The translations under genes were made by a program, and so were the position numbers. DNA of 64,000 bases from Gemmobacter sp. (GTDB taxonomy: Bacteria; Pseudomonadota; Alphaproteobacteria; Rhodobacterales; Rhodobacteraceae). Location of the stretch: assembly GCF_034676705.1 (NCBI RefSeq), contig NZ_JAUCBS010000013.1, positions 694,501-758,500 on the forward strand, written 5' to 3'. The notes beneath the pieces are model-generated. The model was not told the origin of the DNA. It ran no database searches and saw only the letters and a list, made by a program, of their open reading frames with translations. Below, one piece after another: positions 52,119 to 60,395 of this stretch. Position 1 is the first letter of the stretch, and each line of letters opens with the position of its first letter.

Positions 52119-53258
52119 ATGAGCTATCTGGAATATTCCGTCAAGCGGGTGCCGGCCGGGTTCCGCAAGCTGCTGCATTTCAACTGGGCGCTGGCGCTGT
52201 TGCTGACCGCCATCGCCAGCATCGGCATCCTGATGCTGTATTCGGTGGCGGGCGGCGACTTTTCCCGCTGGGCCGAACCGCAGATGCAGCGCTTTGGCGC
52301 CGGGCTGGTGCTGATGCTGCTGATGGGGCTGGTGCCGATCTGGGTCTGGCGCGGCATGGCGGGGGTCGCCTATGGCGTGTCCATGCTGCTGCTGGTCGGG
52401 GTCGAGGTGGCCGGATCGGTCGGCATGGGCGCGCAACGCTGGATCGACATCGGTTTCATGCGCCTGCAACCGTCGGAACTGATGAAGATCGCGCTCGTGA
52501 TGCTGCTGGCGGCCTATTACGACTGGCTGGACACCAAAAAGACCTCGCGCCCGGTCTGGGTGCTGATCCCGGTGGCCATGATCCTGCTGCCCACCATGCT
52601 GGTGCTGCGCCAGCCCGATCTGGGCACCTCGCTGATGCTGATCGGCGGTGGCGGGGCGGTGATGCTGGTGGCCGGCGTCCACTGGGCCTATTTCGCCAGC
52701 GTGATCGCGGCCACCGGGGGGGCCATCGCCTCGGTCTTTCTGACGCGGGGCACGCCCTGGCAGGTGTTGCAGGATTACCAATATCGCCGGATCGACACCT
52801 TTCTTGACCCGGGCAGCGACCCGCTGGGGGCCGGCTATCACATCAACCAGGCCAAGATCGCGCTGGGGTCGGGCGGCTGGGCGGGCAAGGGCTTCATGCA
52901 GGGCACGCAAAGCCGGCTGAACTTTCTGCCTGAAAAGCACACCGACTTCATCTTCAACATCCTGGCCGAGGAGTTCGGCTTTATCGGCGGGATGTCGCTG
53001 CTGATCCTGTACGGGCTGGTGATCTTTTTCTGCCTGGTCACCGCGATCCAAAGCAAGGACCGCTTCGCCTCGCTGGTGGTGATCGGCATTGCCGCGTCGT
53101 TCTTCCTGTATTTCGGCGTCAACTTGGCGATGGTGATGGGGCTGGCCCCCGTGGTGGGCAAGCCCCTGCCGCTGGTGTCCTATGGCGGGTCGGCGATGCT
53201 GGTGGTCATGCTGGGCTTTGGCCTGGTGCAAAGCGCCCACGTCCACCGGCCGCGCTGA
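52119..53258 (+). CDS. rodA: Rod shape-determining glycosyltransferase RodA
   Basis: 379 residues, ten helices, SEDS family. Diagnostic parts are GAQRWIDIGFMRLQPSELMK, the large periplasmic loop with LDPGSDPLGAGYHINQAKIA and FLPEKHTDFIFNILAEEFGF (catalytic Asp region), and GKPLPLVSYGGSAMLVVML. It polymerises glycan strands from lipid II with PBP2. Last gene of the operon; the convergent MFS gene ends five bases beyond. Confidence 0.96.
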   Translation: MSYLEYSVKRVPAGFRKLLHFNWALALLLTAIASIGILMLYSVAGGDFSRWAEPQMQRFGAGLVLMLLMGLVPIWVWRGMAGVAYGVSMLLLVGVEVAGSVGMGAQRWIDIGFMRLQPSELMKIALVMLLAAYYDWLDTKKTSRPVWVLIPVAMILLPTMLVLRQPDLGTSLMLIGGGGAVMLVAGVHWAYFASVIAATGGAIASVFLTRGTPWQVLQDYQYRRIDTFLDPGSDPLGAGYHINQAKIALGSGGWAGKGFMQGTQSRLNFLPEKHTDFIFNILAEEFGFIGGMSLLILYGLVIFFCLVTAIQSKDRFASLVVIGIAASFFLYFGVNLAMVMGLAPVVGKPLPLVSYGGSAMLVVMLGFGLVQSAHVHRPR

Positions 53259-53263
53259 TCCCC

Positions 53264-54505
53264 TCAGGCGGCGGCCAGCCCCGGCCGGTGTTCGCGCACC
53301 GGCAGGTGGACGATGGCCGAAAAGGCGCCCACACCAATCCCGATCCACCAGACCAGCGTATAGTCGCCGGTCAGGTCATACATCTTGCCGCCCAGCCACA
53401 CCCCCAGGAACCCGCCGATCTGGTGCGACAGAAAGACAAAGCCATACAGCGTGCCCATGTAGCGCAGCCCGTACAGATGCGCGACCAGACCCGAGGTCAG
53501 CGGCACGGTGGCCAGCCACAGCGCCCCCATCGCCAGCGAAAAGATCAGGACCGAGGCAGGGGTGATCGGCAGCACGATGAACAGGATGGAGGCCAGCGTG
53601 CGCAGGGTATAGATGCCGGCCAGCAGGTATTTGCGGGTAAAGCGGTTGCCCAGCCAGCCTGCATAGATCGTGCCGGCAATGTTCGCCAGGCCGATCACCG
53701 CAATCGCCACCGCCCCCAGCGCCGAGGTGGTGGTGATGCCAAGCGCCGCCAGCATCCCGTTCGGGGCAGGGGGGCCGCACATCTCGGTCACCATGGCGGG
53801 GAAATGCGCGGTGATGAAAGCCAGCTGATAGCCGCAGGAAAAGAAGCCCAGGAAGATCAGCGTATAGCTGGGGTCGCGGAATGCCCGCTTCAGCACGGTG
53901 CCCAGCGATTCCTCCAGCTCGGCCTTGCTGGCCATCGGCGTGGCGCGCAGGAAGGGTAGCGCGAACAGCGACATCAGGATGACGCCGGCGAAAATGATGA
54001 ACACGCCCTGCCAGGGGAAATAGCCCAGCAGGATTTCCGCCACCGGCGCGCCGAACACCTGGCCCGCCGATCCGGCCGCGGTGGCAATGCCCAGCGTCAT
54101 CGACCGATGTTCCGGCGCGGCGGCGCGGCCTACCACGGCCAGGATCACGCCGAACCCGGTGCCGGCAATGCCAAAGCCGACCAGCACCTCCAGCGACTGC
54201 ATGGCAAAGGGCGTGGTGGCAAAGGCGGTCAGCACCAGCCCGCCGGCATAGGCGATGGCGCCCAGGATGATCGCCCGCCGGTCACCGAACCGTTCCGCCA
54301 CCGCCCCGAACAGCGGCTGCCCGATGCCCCAGGCCAGGTTCTGGATCGCGATGGCCAGCGAGAATTCCGACCGCGCCCAGCCGAATTCCTCGGCAATGGG
54401 GATCTGGAACACCCCGAACGAGGCGCGCACGGCAAAGCCGAGCATCAGCACCACGCAAGCGGCAATCAACATGGGGGTGATCAGGGGGGCCTTGGTCTGG
54501 GTCAT
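53264..54505 (-). CDS. Major facilitator superfamily transporter
   Basis: 413 residues, twelve helices in two halves. Motif A is diverged but visible after helix 2 (GAVAERFGDRRAIILGAIAY). The layout and sequence resemble the oxalate/formate antiporter and monocarboxylate-type MFS group (ASFGVFQIPIAEEFGWARSE). The substrate is undetermined. No operon partner; the sulfotransferase-like gene ends 67 bases upstream on the same strand... of transcription and has no obvious link. Confidence 0.9.
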   Translation of the reverse strand: MTQTKAPLITPMLIAACVVLMLGFAVRASFGVFQIPIAEEFGWARSEFSLAIAIQNLAWGIGQPLFGAVAERFGDRRAIILGAIAYAGGLVLTAFATTPFAMQSLEVLVGFGIAGTGFGVILAVVGRAAAPEHRSMTLGIATAAGSAGQVFGAPVAEILLGYFPWQGVFIIFAGVILMSLFALPFLRATPMASKAELEESLGTVLKRAFRDPSYTLIFLGFFSCGYQLAFITAHFPAMVTEMCGPPAPNGMLAALGITTTSALGAVAIAVIGLANIAGTIYAGWLGNRFTRKYLLAGIYTLRTLASILFIVLPITPASVLIFSLAMGALWLATVPLTSGLVAHLYGLRYMGTLYGFVFLSHQIGGFLGVWLGGKMYDLTGDYTLVWWIGIGVGAFSAIVHLPVREHRPGLAAA

Positions 54506-54572
54506 TGTGGGCGCTCCGGGGCAACGGGCGGCGAAGATGCGCCCGGCTCACGAAACCGTCAAGACCCCTGAC

Positions 54573-55289
54573 CTACAGCGCATGGGCGCGCAGCCGCTCG
54601 TAATAGGGCAAGGCCGCGTCGGCCAGCCGGGCGTAGTCGGGCGGCAGGTCGGGCAGCGGGCCTTCGGGGTCTTCGAACCCGGCAGAGCGGTGGACCGCCC
54701 CATACCAATGCGGCGCCCAGACCCCGTCAAAGGGCTTGGGGCCGACCGGCCAGCGCAGCATCCGGTCGGCAAAGGCAATGCCAAGCGCCCCGCACAGCCG
54801 CTCCAGCGCCCCGGCGGGATCGGCGCGGATGTCGGCGCTGTCGATCACCAGCGGCGCCCGGCCCATCCAGCCCGCCACCTCGTCGAACAGCTCGGCCTGC
54901 TGGACAAAGCCGATATCGGCCAGCATCGGCCCTTCGCGCTTTTTCGCGTAAGAAGCGACGACGCGGGCCGGATGGCGGATCAGGAACACATTGGCACAGG
55001 CGCGCATGAAGCCGCGGTCAAAAGCCGGGATCATGTGCAGCGTCATGTGCTTCTGGTAGAACAGCGGCGCGCCCCCGGCCGGCGGCGCGGCACAGGCGGC
55101 GGCCACGCGGGCGGCATCCGCCTCATGCGTCGCGACGATCTCGGCCCGCATCGGATGGTCGATGCCGGTGGCGGCCAGATAGGCGGCATAGAACGGTTCA
55201 TCCCAGACCGCGCAATCCCCGCGGGCGGCAAAGGCATACATCAGGGCGGTGGACAGGTTCCGGGGGCCGGACCACATGGCGATGTTCAT
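54573..55289 (-). CDS. Sulfotransferase-like P-loop protein
   Basis: 238 residues. The N-terminal MWSGPRNLSTALMYAFAARG is the 5'-phosphosulfate loop, and VFLIRHPARVVASYAKKREG matches the 3'-phosphate-binding segment of PAPS sulfotransferases. The acceptor is unknown; some relatives of this bacterial group have no proven sulfotransferase activity. ATG at 55287-55289. The frame is open upstream across the intergenic repeats, without coding character. Confidence 0.82.
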   Translation of the reverse strand: MNIAMWSGPRNLSTALMYAFAARGDCAVWDEPFYAAYLAATGIDHPMRAEIVATHEADAARVAAACAAPPAGGAPLFYQKHMTLHMIPAFDRGFMRACANVFLIRHPARVVASYAKKREGPMLADIGFVQQAELFDEVAGWMGRAPLVIDSADIRADPAGALERLCGALGIAFADRMLRWPVGPKPFDGVWAPHWYGAVHRSAGFEDPEGPLPDLPPDYARLADAALPYYERLRAHAL

Positions 55290-55317
55290 CGGGCGTCTTT
55301 CGTGGCTGGCCGGGGAA

Positions 55318-55368
55318 CCGGGGGTTTCACACCCCCGGACCCCCGTGGGGTATTTGTGGAAGGTGATG
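55318..55368 (+). repeat. Intergenic hairpin-plus-core element, TTCAC-loop type, copy 13
   Basis: Stem CCGGGGGT/ACCCCCGG with loop TTCAC (55318-55338), core CCCCCGTGGGGTATTTGTGG and AAGGTGATG to 55368. It faces copy 14 across about 60 bases. Confidence 0.78.
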
Positions 55369-55427
55369 CAGAAGCGGGCGCGCTGCCAGTTAGCCCTGCT
55401 CCGGGCCATGGTGCAAGCATGGGGGGC

Positions 55428-55512
55428 TTCATCTTGCCCCAAATACCCCGGGGGGCAGGTGCGACGCGGGCCAAGGGACGGGCGGGTGCCAAGGGGGGCA
55501 GGGCCCCCCCTT
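55428..55512 (-). repeat. Intergenic core-plus-hairpin element, copy 14
   Basis: Core 55428-55455 (TTCATCTTGCCCCAAATACC then CCGGGGGG on plus) and hairpin B AAGGGGGG/CCCCCCTT (55491-55512), four bases before the stop of the flavoenzyme gene. No clear hairpin A. Confidence 0.72.
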
Positions 55513-55516
55513 TGCC

Positions 55517-57532
55517 CTACAACCGCGCGGCCAGTCGGGCCGCCTGGTCGATGGCCCGCTTGGCGTCGAGTTCCGCCGCCACATCGGCGCCGCCGATGAC
55601 ATGCGGGGTGATCCCGGCGGCGATCAGCGCATCGGCAAGGTCGCGGCGCGGCTCCTGTCCGGTGCACAGCACGACGGTATCGGCGGCCAGCAGTTCGGGG
55701 CCCTGCCGGGTGTCGACCTCCAGCCCGTCGGCCGTGATGCGGCGATAGGTCATGCCGCCCCGCATCTCGACATCCTTCATTTGCAGGCTGGCGCGATGGA
55801 TCCAGCCGGTGGTCTTGCCAAGGCCGCGGCCCGGCTTTTCCGCCTTGCGCTGCACCAGCGTCACCTGCCGGGCGGGGGCTTCGGGCTGCGGTCCCTGCGG
55901 CGCCAGCCCGCCGCGCGCCTGTGCCGGGTCGGCGACGCCCCATTCCTTCAGCCACAGCGCCAGATCCTCGGTCGGGCTGGTGCCGTGGTGGACCAGATAT
56001 TCCGCCACGTCAAAGCCGATGCCGCCGGCGCCCACCACCACCGCGCTTTGGCCCACCGGCGCGCCTTGCAGCACGTCGATATAGCCCAGCACCTGCGCCC
56101 CCGGGTCCACCGGGATCCCCGGATCGCGCGGGGTGACGCCGGTGGCGATGATCACCTCGTCAAAGCCCTGCAATGTGGCCACCGTGGCCGGGGTGTTCAG
56201 CCGCAGATCCACGCCCGCGCTGGCCAGCATGGTGGCGAACCAGTCGACCAGGCCGTGGAATTCCTCCTTGCCCGGCACCTGCTTGGCCAGGTTCAGCTGG
56301 CCGCCCACCTGCGCGCCGGCCTCGAACAGCACCACCCGGTGGCCGCGCTGCGCGGCGGTGATCGCCGCCATCATGCCTGCCGGTCCGGCGCCGACCACGG
56401 CGACGGATTTCGGCTGCGCGGCCGGTGCATAGGCCAGTTCGGTTTCGGCACAGGCGCGCGGGTTCACGAGGCAGCTGGTCAGCCGGCCCGAGAAGGTATG
56501 GTCCAGACAGGCCTGGTTGCAGGCGATGCAGGGGGCAATCTGGCGCGCCCGGCCGCTGGCCGCCTTGGCGACGAAATCGGGGTCGGCAAGGAAGGGCCGC
56601 GCCATGCTGACCATATCGGCGCAGCCTTCGGCCAGCACGGCCTCGGCCACCTCGGGCGTGTTGATGCGGTTCGAGGTGATGACCGGGATCCCCACCTCGG
56701 GCCGCAACCGCTGGGTCAGCCAGGTGAAGGCCCGGCGCGGCACCGATGTGGCAATCGTCGGCACCCGCGCCTCGTGCCAGCCGATGCCGGTGTTCAAGAG
56801 GCTGGCCCCCGCCCCCTCGATCGCCCTGGCCAGTTGCACCACCTCGGGCCAACTGGACCCGTCGGGCACCAGGTCGATCAGCGAGATGCGGTAGATCAGG
56901 ATGAAATCCGCGCCCACCGCCGCGCGCACCCGGCGCACCACCTCGACCGGCAGGCGGATGCGGTTTTCGTAGGCGCCGCCCCAGCCATCCTCGCGCCGGT
57001 TGGTGTGGCGCACGATGAACTGGTTGAGGAAATAGCCTTCGGAGCCCATCACCTCGACGCCGTCATAGCCGGCGTCGCGCGCCCGGACGGCGGCTGTCAC
57101 GATGTCGGCGATCTGCTTTTCGATCCCGTCCTCGTCCAGTTCGCGCGGCGGGAACGGAGAGATCGGCGATTTGATCGCGCTGGCCGACACGCAATCCTTG
57201 CCATAGGCATAGCGCCCGGCATGCAGGATCTGCATGGCAATCCGCCCGCCGCCCTCATGCACGCGGTCGGTGACGATGCGGTGGTTGGCAATGTCGGCGG
57301 CGGTGAACAGGCCGGCCGCGCCGGGGAACACCCCGCCTTCGCGGTTGGGCGCCATGCCGCCGGTCACCATCAGCCCCACCCCGCCACGCGCCCGGGTGGC
57401 ATAGAATTCGGCAACGCGGTTCCAGTCGCCGGTTTCCTCCAGCCCGGTGTGCATCGACCCCATCAGCACGCGGTTGGGCAGCACCACATGCCCAAGGTCA
57501 AGCGGTGCGAGTAGATTCGGATACTGGCTCAT
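55517..57532 (-). CDS. NADH:flavin oxidoreductase / 2,4-dienoyl-CoA reductase-like flavoenzyme
   Basis: 671 residues, the same length as FadH. The N-terminal half is an FMN-binding TIM barrel of the Old Yellow family (HAGRYAYG; YFLNQFIVRHTNRREDGWGG). A [4Fe-4S] cluster follows in C-x2-C-x3-C-x11-C (CIACNQACLDHTFSGRLTSC). The C-terminal half binds FAD and NAD(P) (VVGAGPAGMMAAITAAQRG; VVVGAGGIGFDVAEYLVHHG). It may reduce 2,4-dienoyl-CoA, but the family also includes amine dehydrogenases and demethylases. ATG at 57530-57532; its Shine-Dalgarno lies partly in a hairpin. Confidence 0.88.
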   Translation of the reverse strand: MSQYPNLLAPLDLGHVVLPNRVLMGSMHTGLEETGDWNRVAEFYATRARGGVGLMVTGGMAPNREGGVFPGAAGLFTAADIANHRIVTDRVHEGGGRIAMQILHAGRYAYGKDCVSASAIKSPISPFPPRELDEDGIEKQIADIVTAAVRARDAGYDGVEVMGSEGYFLNQFIVRHTNRREDGWGGAYENRIRLPVEVVRRVRAAVGADFILIYRISLIDLVPDGSSWPEVVQLARAIEGAGASLLNTGIGWHEARVPTIATSVPRRAFTWLTQRLRPEVGIPVITSNRINTPEVAEAVLAEGCADMVSMARPFLADPDFVAKAASGRARQIAPCIACNQACLDHTFSGRLTSCLVNPRACAETELAYAPAAQPKSVAVVGAGPAGMMAAITAAQRGHRVVLFEAGAQVGGQLNLAKQVPGKEEFHGLVDWFATMLASAGVDLRLNTPATVATLQGFDEVIIATGVTPRDPGIPVDPGAQVLGYIDVLQGAPVGQSAVVVGAGGIGFDVAEYLVHHGTSPTEDLALWLKEWGVADPAQARGGLAPQGPQPEAPARQVTLVQRKAEKPGRGLGKTTGWIHRASLQMKDVEMRGGMTYRRITADGLEVDTRQGPELLAADTVVLCTGQEPRRDLADALIAAGITPHVIGGADVAAELDAKRAIDQAARLAARL

Positions 57533-57542
57533 GGCTGGCTCT

Positions 57543-57570
57543 CCCTGTCGCGGGGCAGATTGCGACAGGG
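57543..57570 (-). promoter_or_regulatory. Hairpin covering part of the flavoenzyme ribosome-binding site
   Basis: Perfect nine-pair stem, CCCTGTCGC (57543-57551 on plus) with GCGACAGGG (57562-57570), ten-base loop. In the transcript the 3' arm ends in the AGGG that begins the AGGGAGAGCC ribosome-binding site, ten bases before the ATG. Confidence 0.55.
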
Positions 57571-57711
57571 GCAGGCGCTTGTCACCGGGGTGCGGGCGGT
57601 GCCGTGGCGTCACGGTCGGGGGTTGCCTTCGCCGCCGGCACTTCCTACCAAACACAGGCCCGGCCGGGCTGGATTGCCCGGCCTGTCCCATGATCAGCAA
57701 AAGGGTGTCCC

Positions 57712-58059
57712 ATGATCCAGCGCATTTCCCCCGGCCCGCGCATGTCCGAAGCGGTCGTCTACAATGGCATCGCCTGGCTGGCCGGCCAGGTCGGTGAAGG
57801 CAGCACGGTGGCCGAACAGACCGCCGATTGCCTGGCCCAGGTTGACCGCATCCTGGCCGATGTCGGCTCGTCCAAGGAAAACATCCTGCAAACCATCATC
57901 TGGCTGGCCGACATGGCCGATTTCGCCGAGATGAACAGCGTCTGGGACAAGTGGGTGCCGCAGGGCAACACCCCGGCCCGCGCCACCGGCGAGGCCAAGC
58001 TGGCCACCCCGAAATACAAGGTGGAAATCATCGTCACCGCCGCCGTTCCGGCCAAGTGA
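57712..58059 (+). CDS. RidA-family (YjgF/YER057c/UK114) protein
   Basis: 115 residues, a short trimeric RidA-type protein. YNGIAWLAGQVGEGSTVAEQ, QVDRILADVGSSKENILQTI and TPARATGEAKLATPKYKVEI, with the substrate-binding Arg near residue 95, match the family. RidA hydrolyses reactive enamine/imine intermediates made by PLP enzymes. AAGGG lies six bases before the ATG at 57712; the 12 bases around this start also occur 22 bases upstream. Followed by its own terminator. Confidence 0.93.
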   Translation: MIQRISPGPRMSEAVVYNGIAWLAGQVGEGSTVAEQTADCLAQVDRILADVGSSKENILQTIIWLADMADFAEMNSVWDKWVPQGNTPARATGEAKLATPKYKVEIIVTAAVPAK

Positions 58060-58065
58060 CGCCGC

Positions 58066-58090
58066 AGGGCCCCGGTTCGCCGGGGCCTTT
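58066..58090 (+). terminator. Rho-independent terminator after the RidA gene
   Basis: GGCCCCGG (58068-58075), TTCG tetraloop, CCGGGGCC (58080-58087), then TTT. It ends the RidA transcript six bases past the stop, so the next gene needs its own promoter. Confidence 0.85.
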
Positions 58091-58103
58091 GCCTTGCCGG
58101 AAT

Positions 58104-58185
58104 ATTTTGATCAAAATGCATTGACCTTTCGTCCCCGCTGGCGCACCCTGCCTGCGAAAGGGGCCGGCGGGCGCACCCTGCCTGC
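58104..58185 (+). promoter_or_regulatory. Palindrome and tandem 16-bp repeats in the aminotransferase leader
   Basis: ATTTTGATCAAAAT (58104-58117) is a perfect 14-base palindrome in an AT patch and may be an operator. Downstream, GGCGCACCCTGCCTGC occurs twice, at 58140-58155 and 58170-58185, exactly 30 bases apart, ending 14 bases before the start codon. Confidence 0.5.
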
Positions 58186-58199
58186 AAAAAGGGATTGCC

Positions 58200-59594
58200 A
58201 TGACCATCATCACCAACCATCTGCCCACGGCCGAACTTCAGGCGCTGGACGCGGCCCACCACATGCACCCGTTCACCACCGGCAATGCGCTGGCGGCCAA
58301 GGGGGCGCGGGTGATCACCCGGGGCAAGGGCGTGTTCCTGACCGATTCCGAAGGCAACGAGATCATCGACGGCATGGCCGGGCTATGGTGCGTCAACATC
58401 GGCTACGGGCGCGAGGAAATGGCCGAGGCCGCGGCGCGCCAGGTGCTGGAACTGAGCTATTACAACACCTTCTTCCAGACCACCCATGTGCCCGCCATCG
58501 CGCTGGCGGCGAAAATCGCCGAACTGGCGCCGGGCGATCTGAACCATGTCTTCTTCGCCTGTTCCGGGTCCGAGGCGAACGATACCAACATCCGCATGGT
58601 GCGCCATTACTGGGCGCTGAAGGGCCAGCCGCAAAGGCACATCCTGATCAGCCGCCGCAACGGCTATCATGGCTCTACCATGGGTGGCGGGTCGCTTGGC
58701 GGCATGAAGCCGATGCATGAACAGGGTGGCCTGCCCATTCCCGGCATCGTCCACATCGGCCAGCCGCACTGGTATGCCGAAGGCGGCGACATGACGCCCG
58801 AGGATTTCGGCCTGCTGCGCGCGCGGGAACTGGAAGACAAGATCAAGGAACTTGGCCCTGAAAACGTCGCCGCCTTCATCGGCGAACCCATCCAGGGCGC
58901 CGGCGGGGTGATCGTGCCGCCCAGCACCTACTGGCCGGAAATCCAGCGCATCTGCGACGACTACGGTATCCTTCTGATCGCGGACGAGGTGATCACCGGG
59001 TTCGGCCGCACCGGCAACTGGTTCGGCTCGCAAACCCTTGGCATCCGGCCGCATATCATGACCATCGCCAAGGGGCTGTCGTCGGGCTATGCGCCGATCG
59101 GCGGCTCCATCGTCTGCGACGAGGTGGCGGCGGTGATCGGTGCCGATGAATTCAACCATGGCTACACCTATTCCGGCCACCCGCTGTCGGCCGCCATCGC
59201 GCTGGAAAACCTGCGCATCCTGGCCGAGGAAAAGGTGATCGACCATGTGCGCGACGTGGCCCACCCCCACCTTGCCGCCAGATGGGCCCAGCTGACCGAC
59301 CACCCGATGGTGGGCGAGGCCAGGCTGGTCGGCCTGATGGGCTCCATCGCGCTGACGCCCGACAAGTCGCGCCGCGCGAAATTCGCGGCCGAGGAAGGCA
59401 CCGTCGGCCTGATGACGCGCGAACGCTGCTTTGCCAACAACCTGATCATGCGCCATGTCGGCGACCGCATGATCATCGCCCCGCCGCTGGTGATCAAGCC
59501 GGCGGAACTCGACGTGCTGATCGACCGGGCGTGGAAATCGCTCGACGAGGCGGCGGCAAAGGTCAAGGCCGAAGGGCTCTGGCAGGCGGCCTGA
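58200..59594 (+). CDS. Class III (omega) aminotransferase
   Basis: 464 residues of fold-type I PLP enzyme. Cofactor motifs are FACSGSEANDTNIRM, GYHGSTMGGGSLGG and LLIADEVITGFGRTGNWFGS, with the PLP lysine in MTIAKGLSSGYAPIGGS. It resembles the omega-amino acid/putrescine/taurine:pyruvate transaminases. The amine donor cannot be fixed from sequence. The gene is followed directly by an overlapping GntR regulator. ATG at 58200. Confidence 0.92.
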   Translation: MTIITNHLPTAELQALDAAHHMHPFTTGNALAAKGARVITRGKGVFLTDSEGNEIIDGMAGLWCVNIGYGREEMAEAAARQVLELSYYNTFFQTTHVPAIALAAKIAELAPGDLNHVFFACSGSEANDTNIRMVRHYWALKGQPQRHILISRRNGYHGSTMGGGSLGGMKPMHEQGGLPIPGIVHIGQPHWYAEGGDMTPEDFGLLRARELEDKIKELGPENVAAFIGEPIQGAGGVIVPPSTYWPEIQRICDDYGILLIADEVITGFGRTGNWFGSQTLGIRPHIMTIAKGLSSGYAPIGGSIVCDEVAAVIGADEFNHGYTYSGHPLSAAIALENLRILAEEKVIDHVRDVAHPHLAARWAQLTDHPMVGEARLVGLMGSIALTPDKSRRAKFAAEEGTVGLMTRERCFANNLIMRHVGDRMIIAPPLVIKPAELDVLIDRAWKSLDEAAAKVKAEGLWQAA

Positions 59595-60232
59595 TGGGGG
59601 CGACACCGCTGCACGACCGCGCCTATGCCGCGCTGAAAGAGGCGCTGCTCGAAGGGCGCATTCCCCCGGGGCAGCCGGTCACGGTGGCCTCGCTGGCGGC
59701 ACTGCTGGGGGCGGGCACCATGCCCATGCGCGAGGCGGTGCGCCGCCTGACCGCCGAAGGCGGCCTGTCGGCCAGCGAAACCCGGCGCCTGACGGTGCCG
59801 GCGCTGGGGCATGACCGCTTTCAGGCCCTGATGCGCGCCCGCCTGCTGCTGGAACCCGAGGCGGCGGCCGATGCGCTGCCGCATCTGGATGCGGCAGCGG
59901 TTGCCGCCCTGTCCGCCACCGATGCCGCCTTGTCCAAGGCGATCCGCGCCCGCGATCTGGCCGCCTACATGCGGCTGAACTACCGCTTTCACTTTGGCAT
60001 CTACCGCGCCACCCCCGGGTCGGTGCTGGCCCCGCTGATCGAAAGCCTGTGGTTGCAGTTCGGGCCATGGATGCATCTGCTGTTCGACCAGGCGCCCAGC
60101 CACCTGGCCGCCGACCGCCATCAGGCCGCGCTGGCCGCCATCCGCGCAGGCGACGAACCCGCCCTGCGCACCGCCATTGCCGCCGACATCCGCGATGCGC
60201 TGGCAACCTTGCAGGCAGCACAGGGCGCCTGA
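59594..60232 (+). CDS. GntR-family (FadR subfamily) transcriptional regulator
   Basis: 212 residues. The N-terminal winged helix (AYAALKEALLEGRIPPGQPV; TVASLAALLGAGTMPMREAV, RRLTAEG) is followed by an all-helical FCD domain (ALMRARLLLEPEAAADALPH; AYMRLNYRFHFGIYRATPGS) that binds a small acid or amine through a metal. The ATG overlaps the aminotransferase stop (TGATG). It probably controls the aminotransferase gene, perhaps through the palindrome in that gene's leader. Confidence 0.92.
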   Translation: MGATPLHDRAYAALKEALLEGRIPPGQPVTVASLAALLGAGTMPMREAVRRLTAEGGLSASETRRLTVPALGHDRFQALMRARLLLEPEAAADALPHLDAAAVAALSATDAALSKAIRARDLAAYMRLNYRFHFGIYRATPGSVLAPLIESLWLQFGPWMHLLFDQAPSHLAADRHQAALAAIRAGDEPALRTAIAADIRDALATLQAAQGA

Positions 60233-60235
60233 TCC

Positions 60236-60301
60236 CCTTTCGCTTTGATCCAAATATCCCGGGGGGAGCCGCCAAGGGCGGCCGGGGGGCAGGGCCCCCC
60301 G
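60236..60301 (-). repeat. Intergenic core-plus-two-hairpin element, copy 15 (left half of an inverted pair)
   Basis: Core 60236-60266, hairpin A GCCGCC/GGCGGC with AAG loop (60268-60282), hairpin B CGGGGGG/CCCCCCG (60283-60301). Four bases after the GntR stop. Confidence 0.83.
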
Positions 60302-60331
60302 TCCAGCGGTTGCAACCAGTCCCGATGGTGG

Positions 60332-60394
60332 CGGGGGGCCAGCCCCCCGTCGCGCTCCGCGACTCCCCCCGGGATATTTCTGGACAGATGAAAG
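60332..60394 (+). repeat. Intergenic core-plus-two-hairpin element, copy 16 (right half of an inverted pair)
   Basis: Hairpin B CGGGGGG/CCCCCCG (60332-60349), hairpin A GTCGCG/CGCGAC with CTC loop (60349-60363), core CCCCCCGGGATATTTCTGG and ACAGATGAAAG (60365-60394). One base before the stop of the convergent L,D-transpeptidase. Confidence 0.83.
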
Positions 60395-60395
60395 A

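Noticed and set aside
50067..53348. 1093-codon minus-strand open frame opposite mrdA and rodA
   Set aside because: Shadow of two highly conserved elongation genes.
58104..58117. Counting ATTTTGATCAAAAT as a seventeenth copy of the dispersed element
   Set aside because: It resembles the core only in part, lacks the C-rich side and both hairpins, and could equally be a regulator site.
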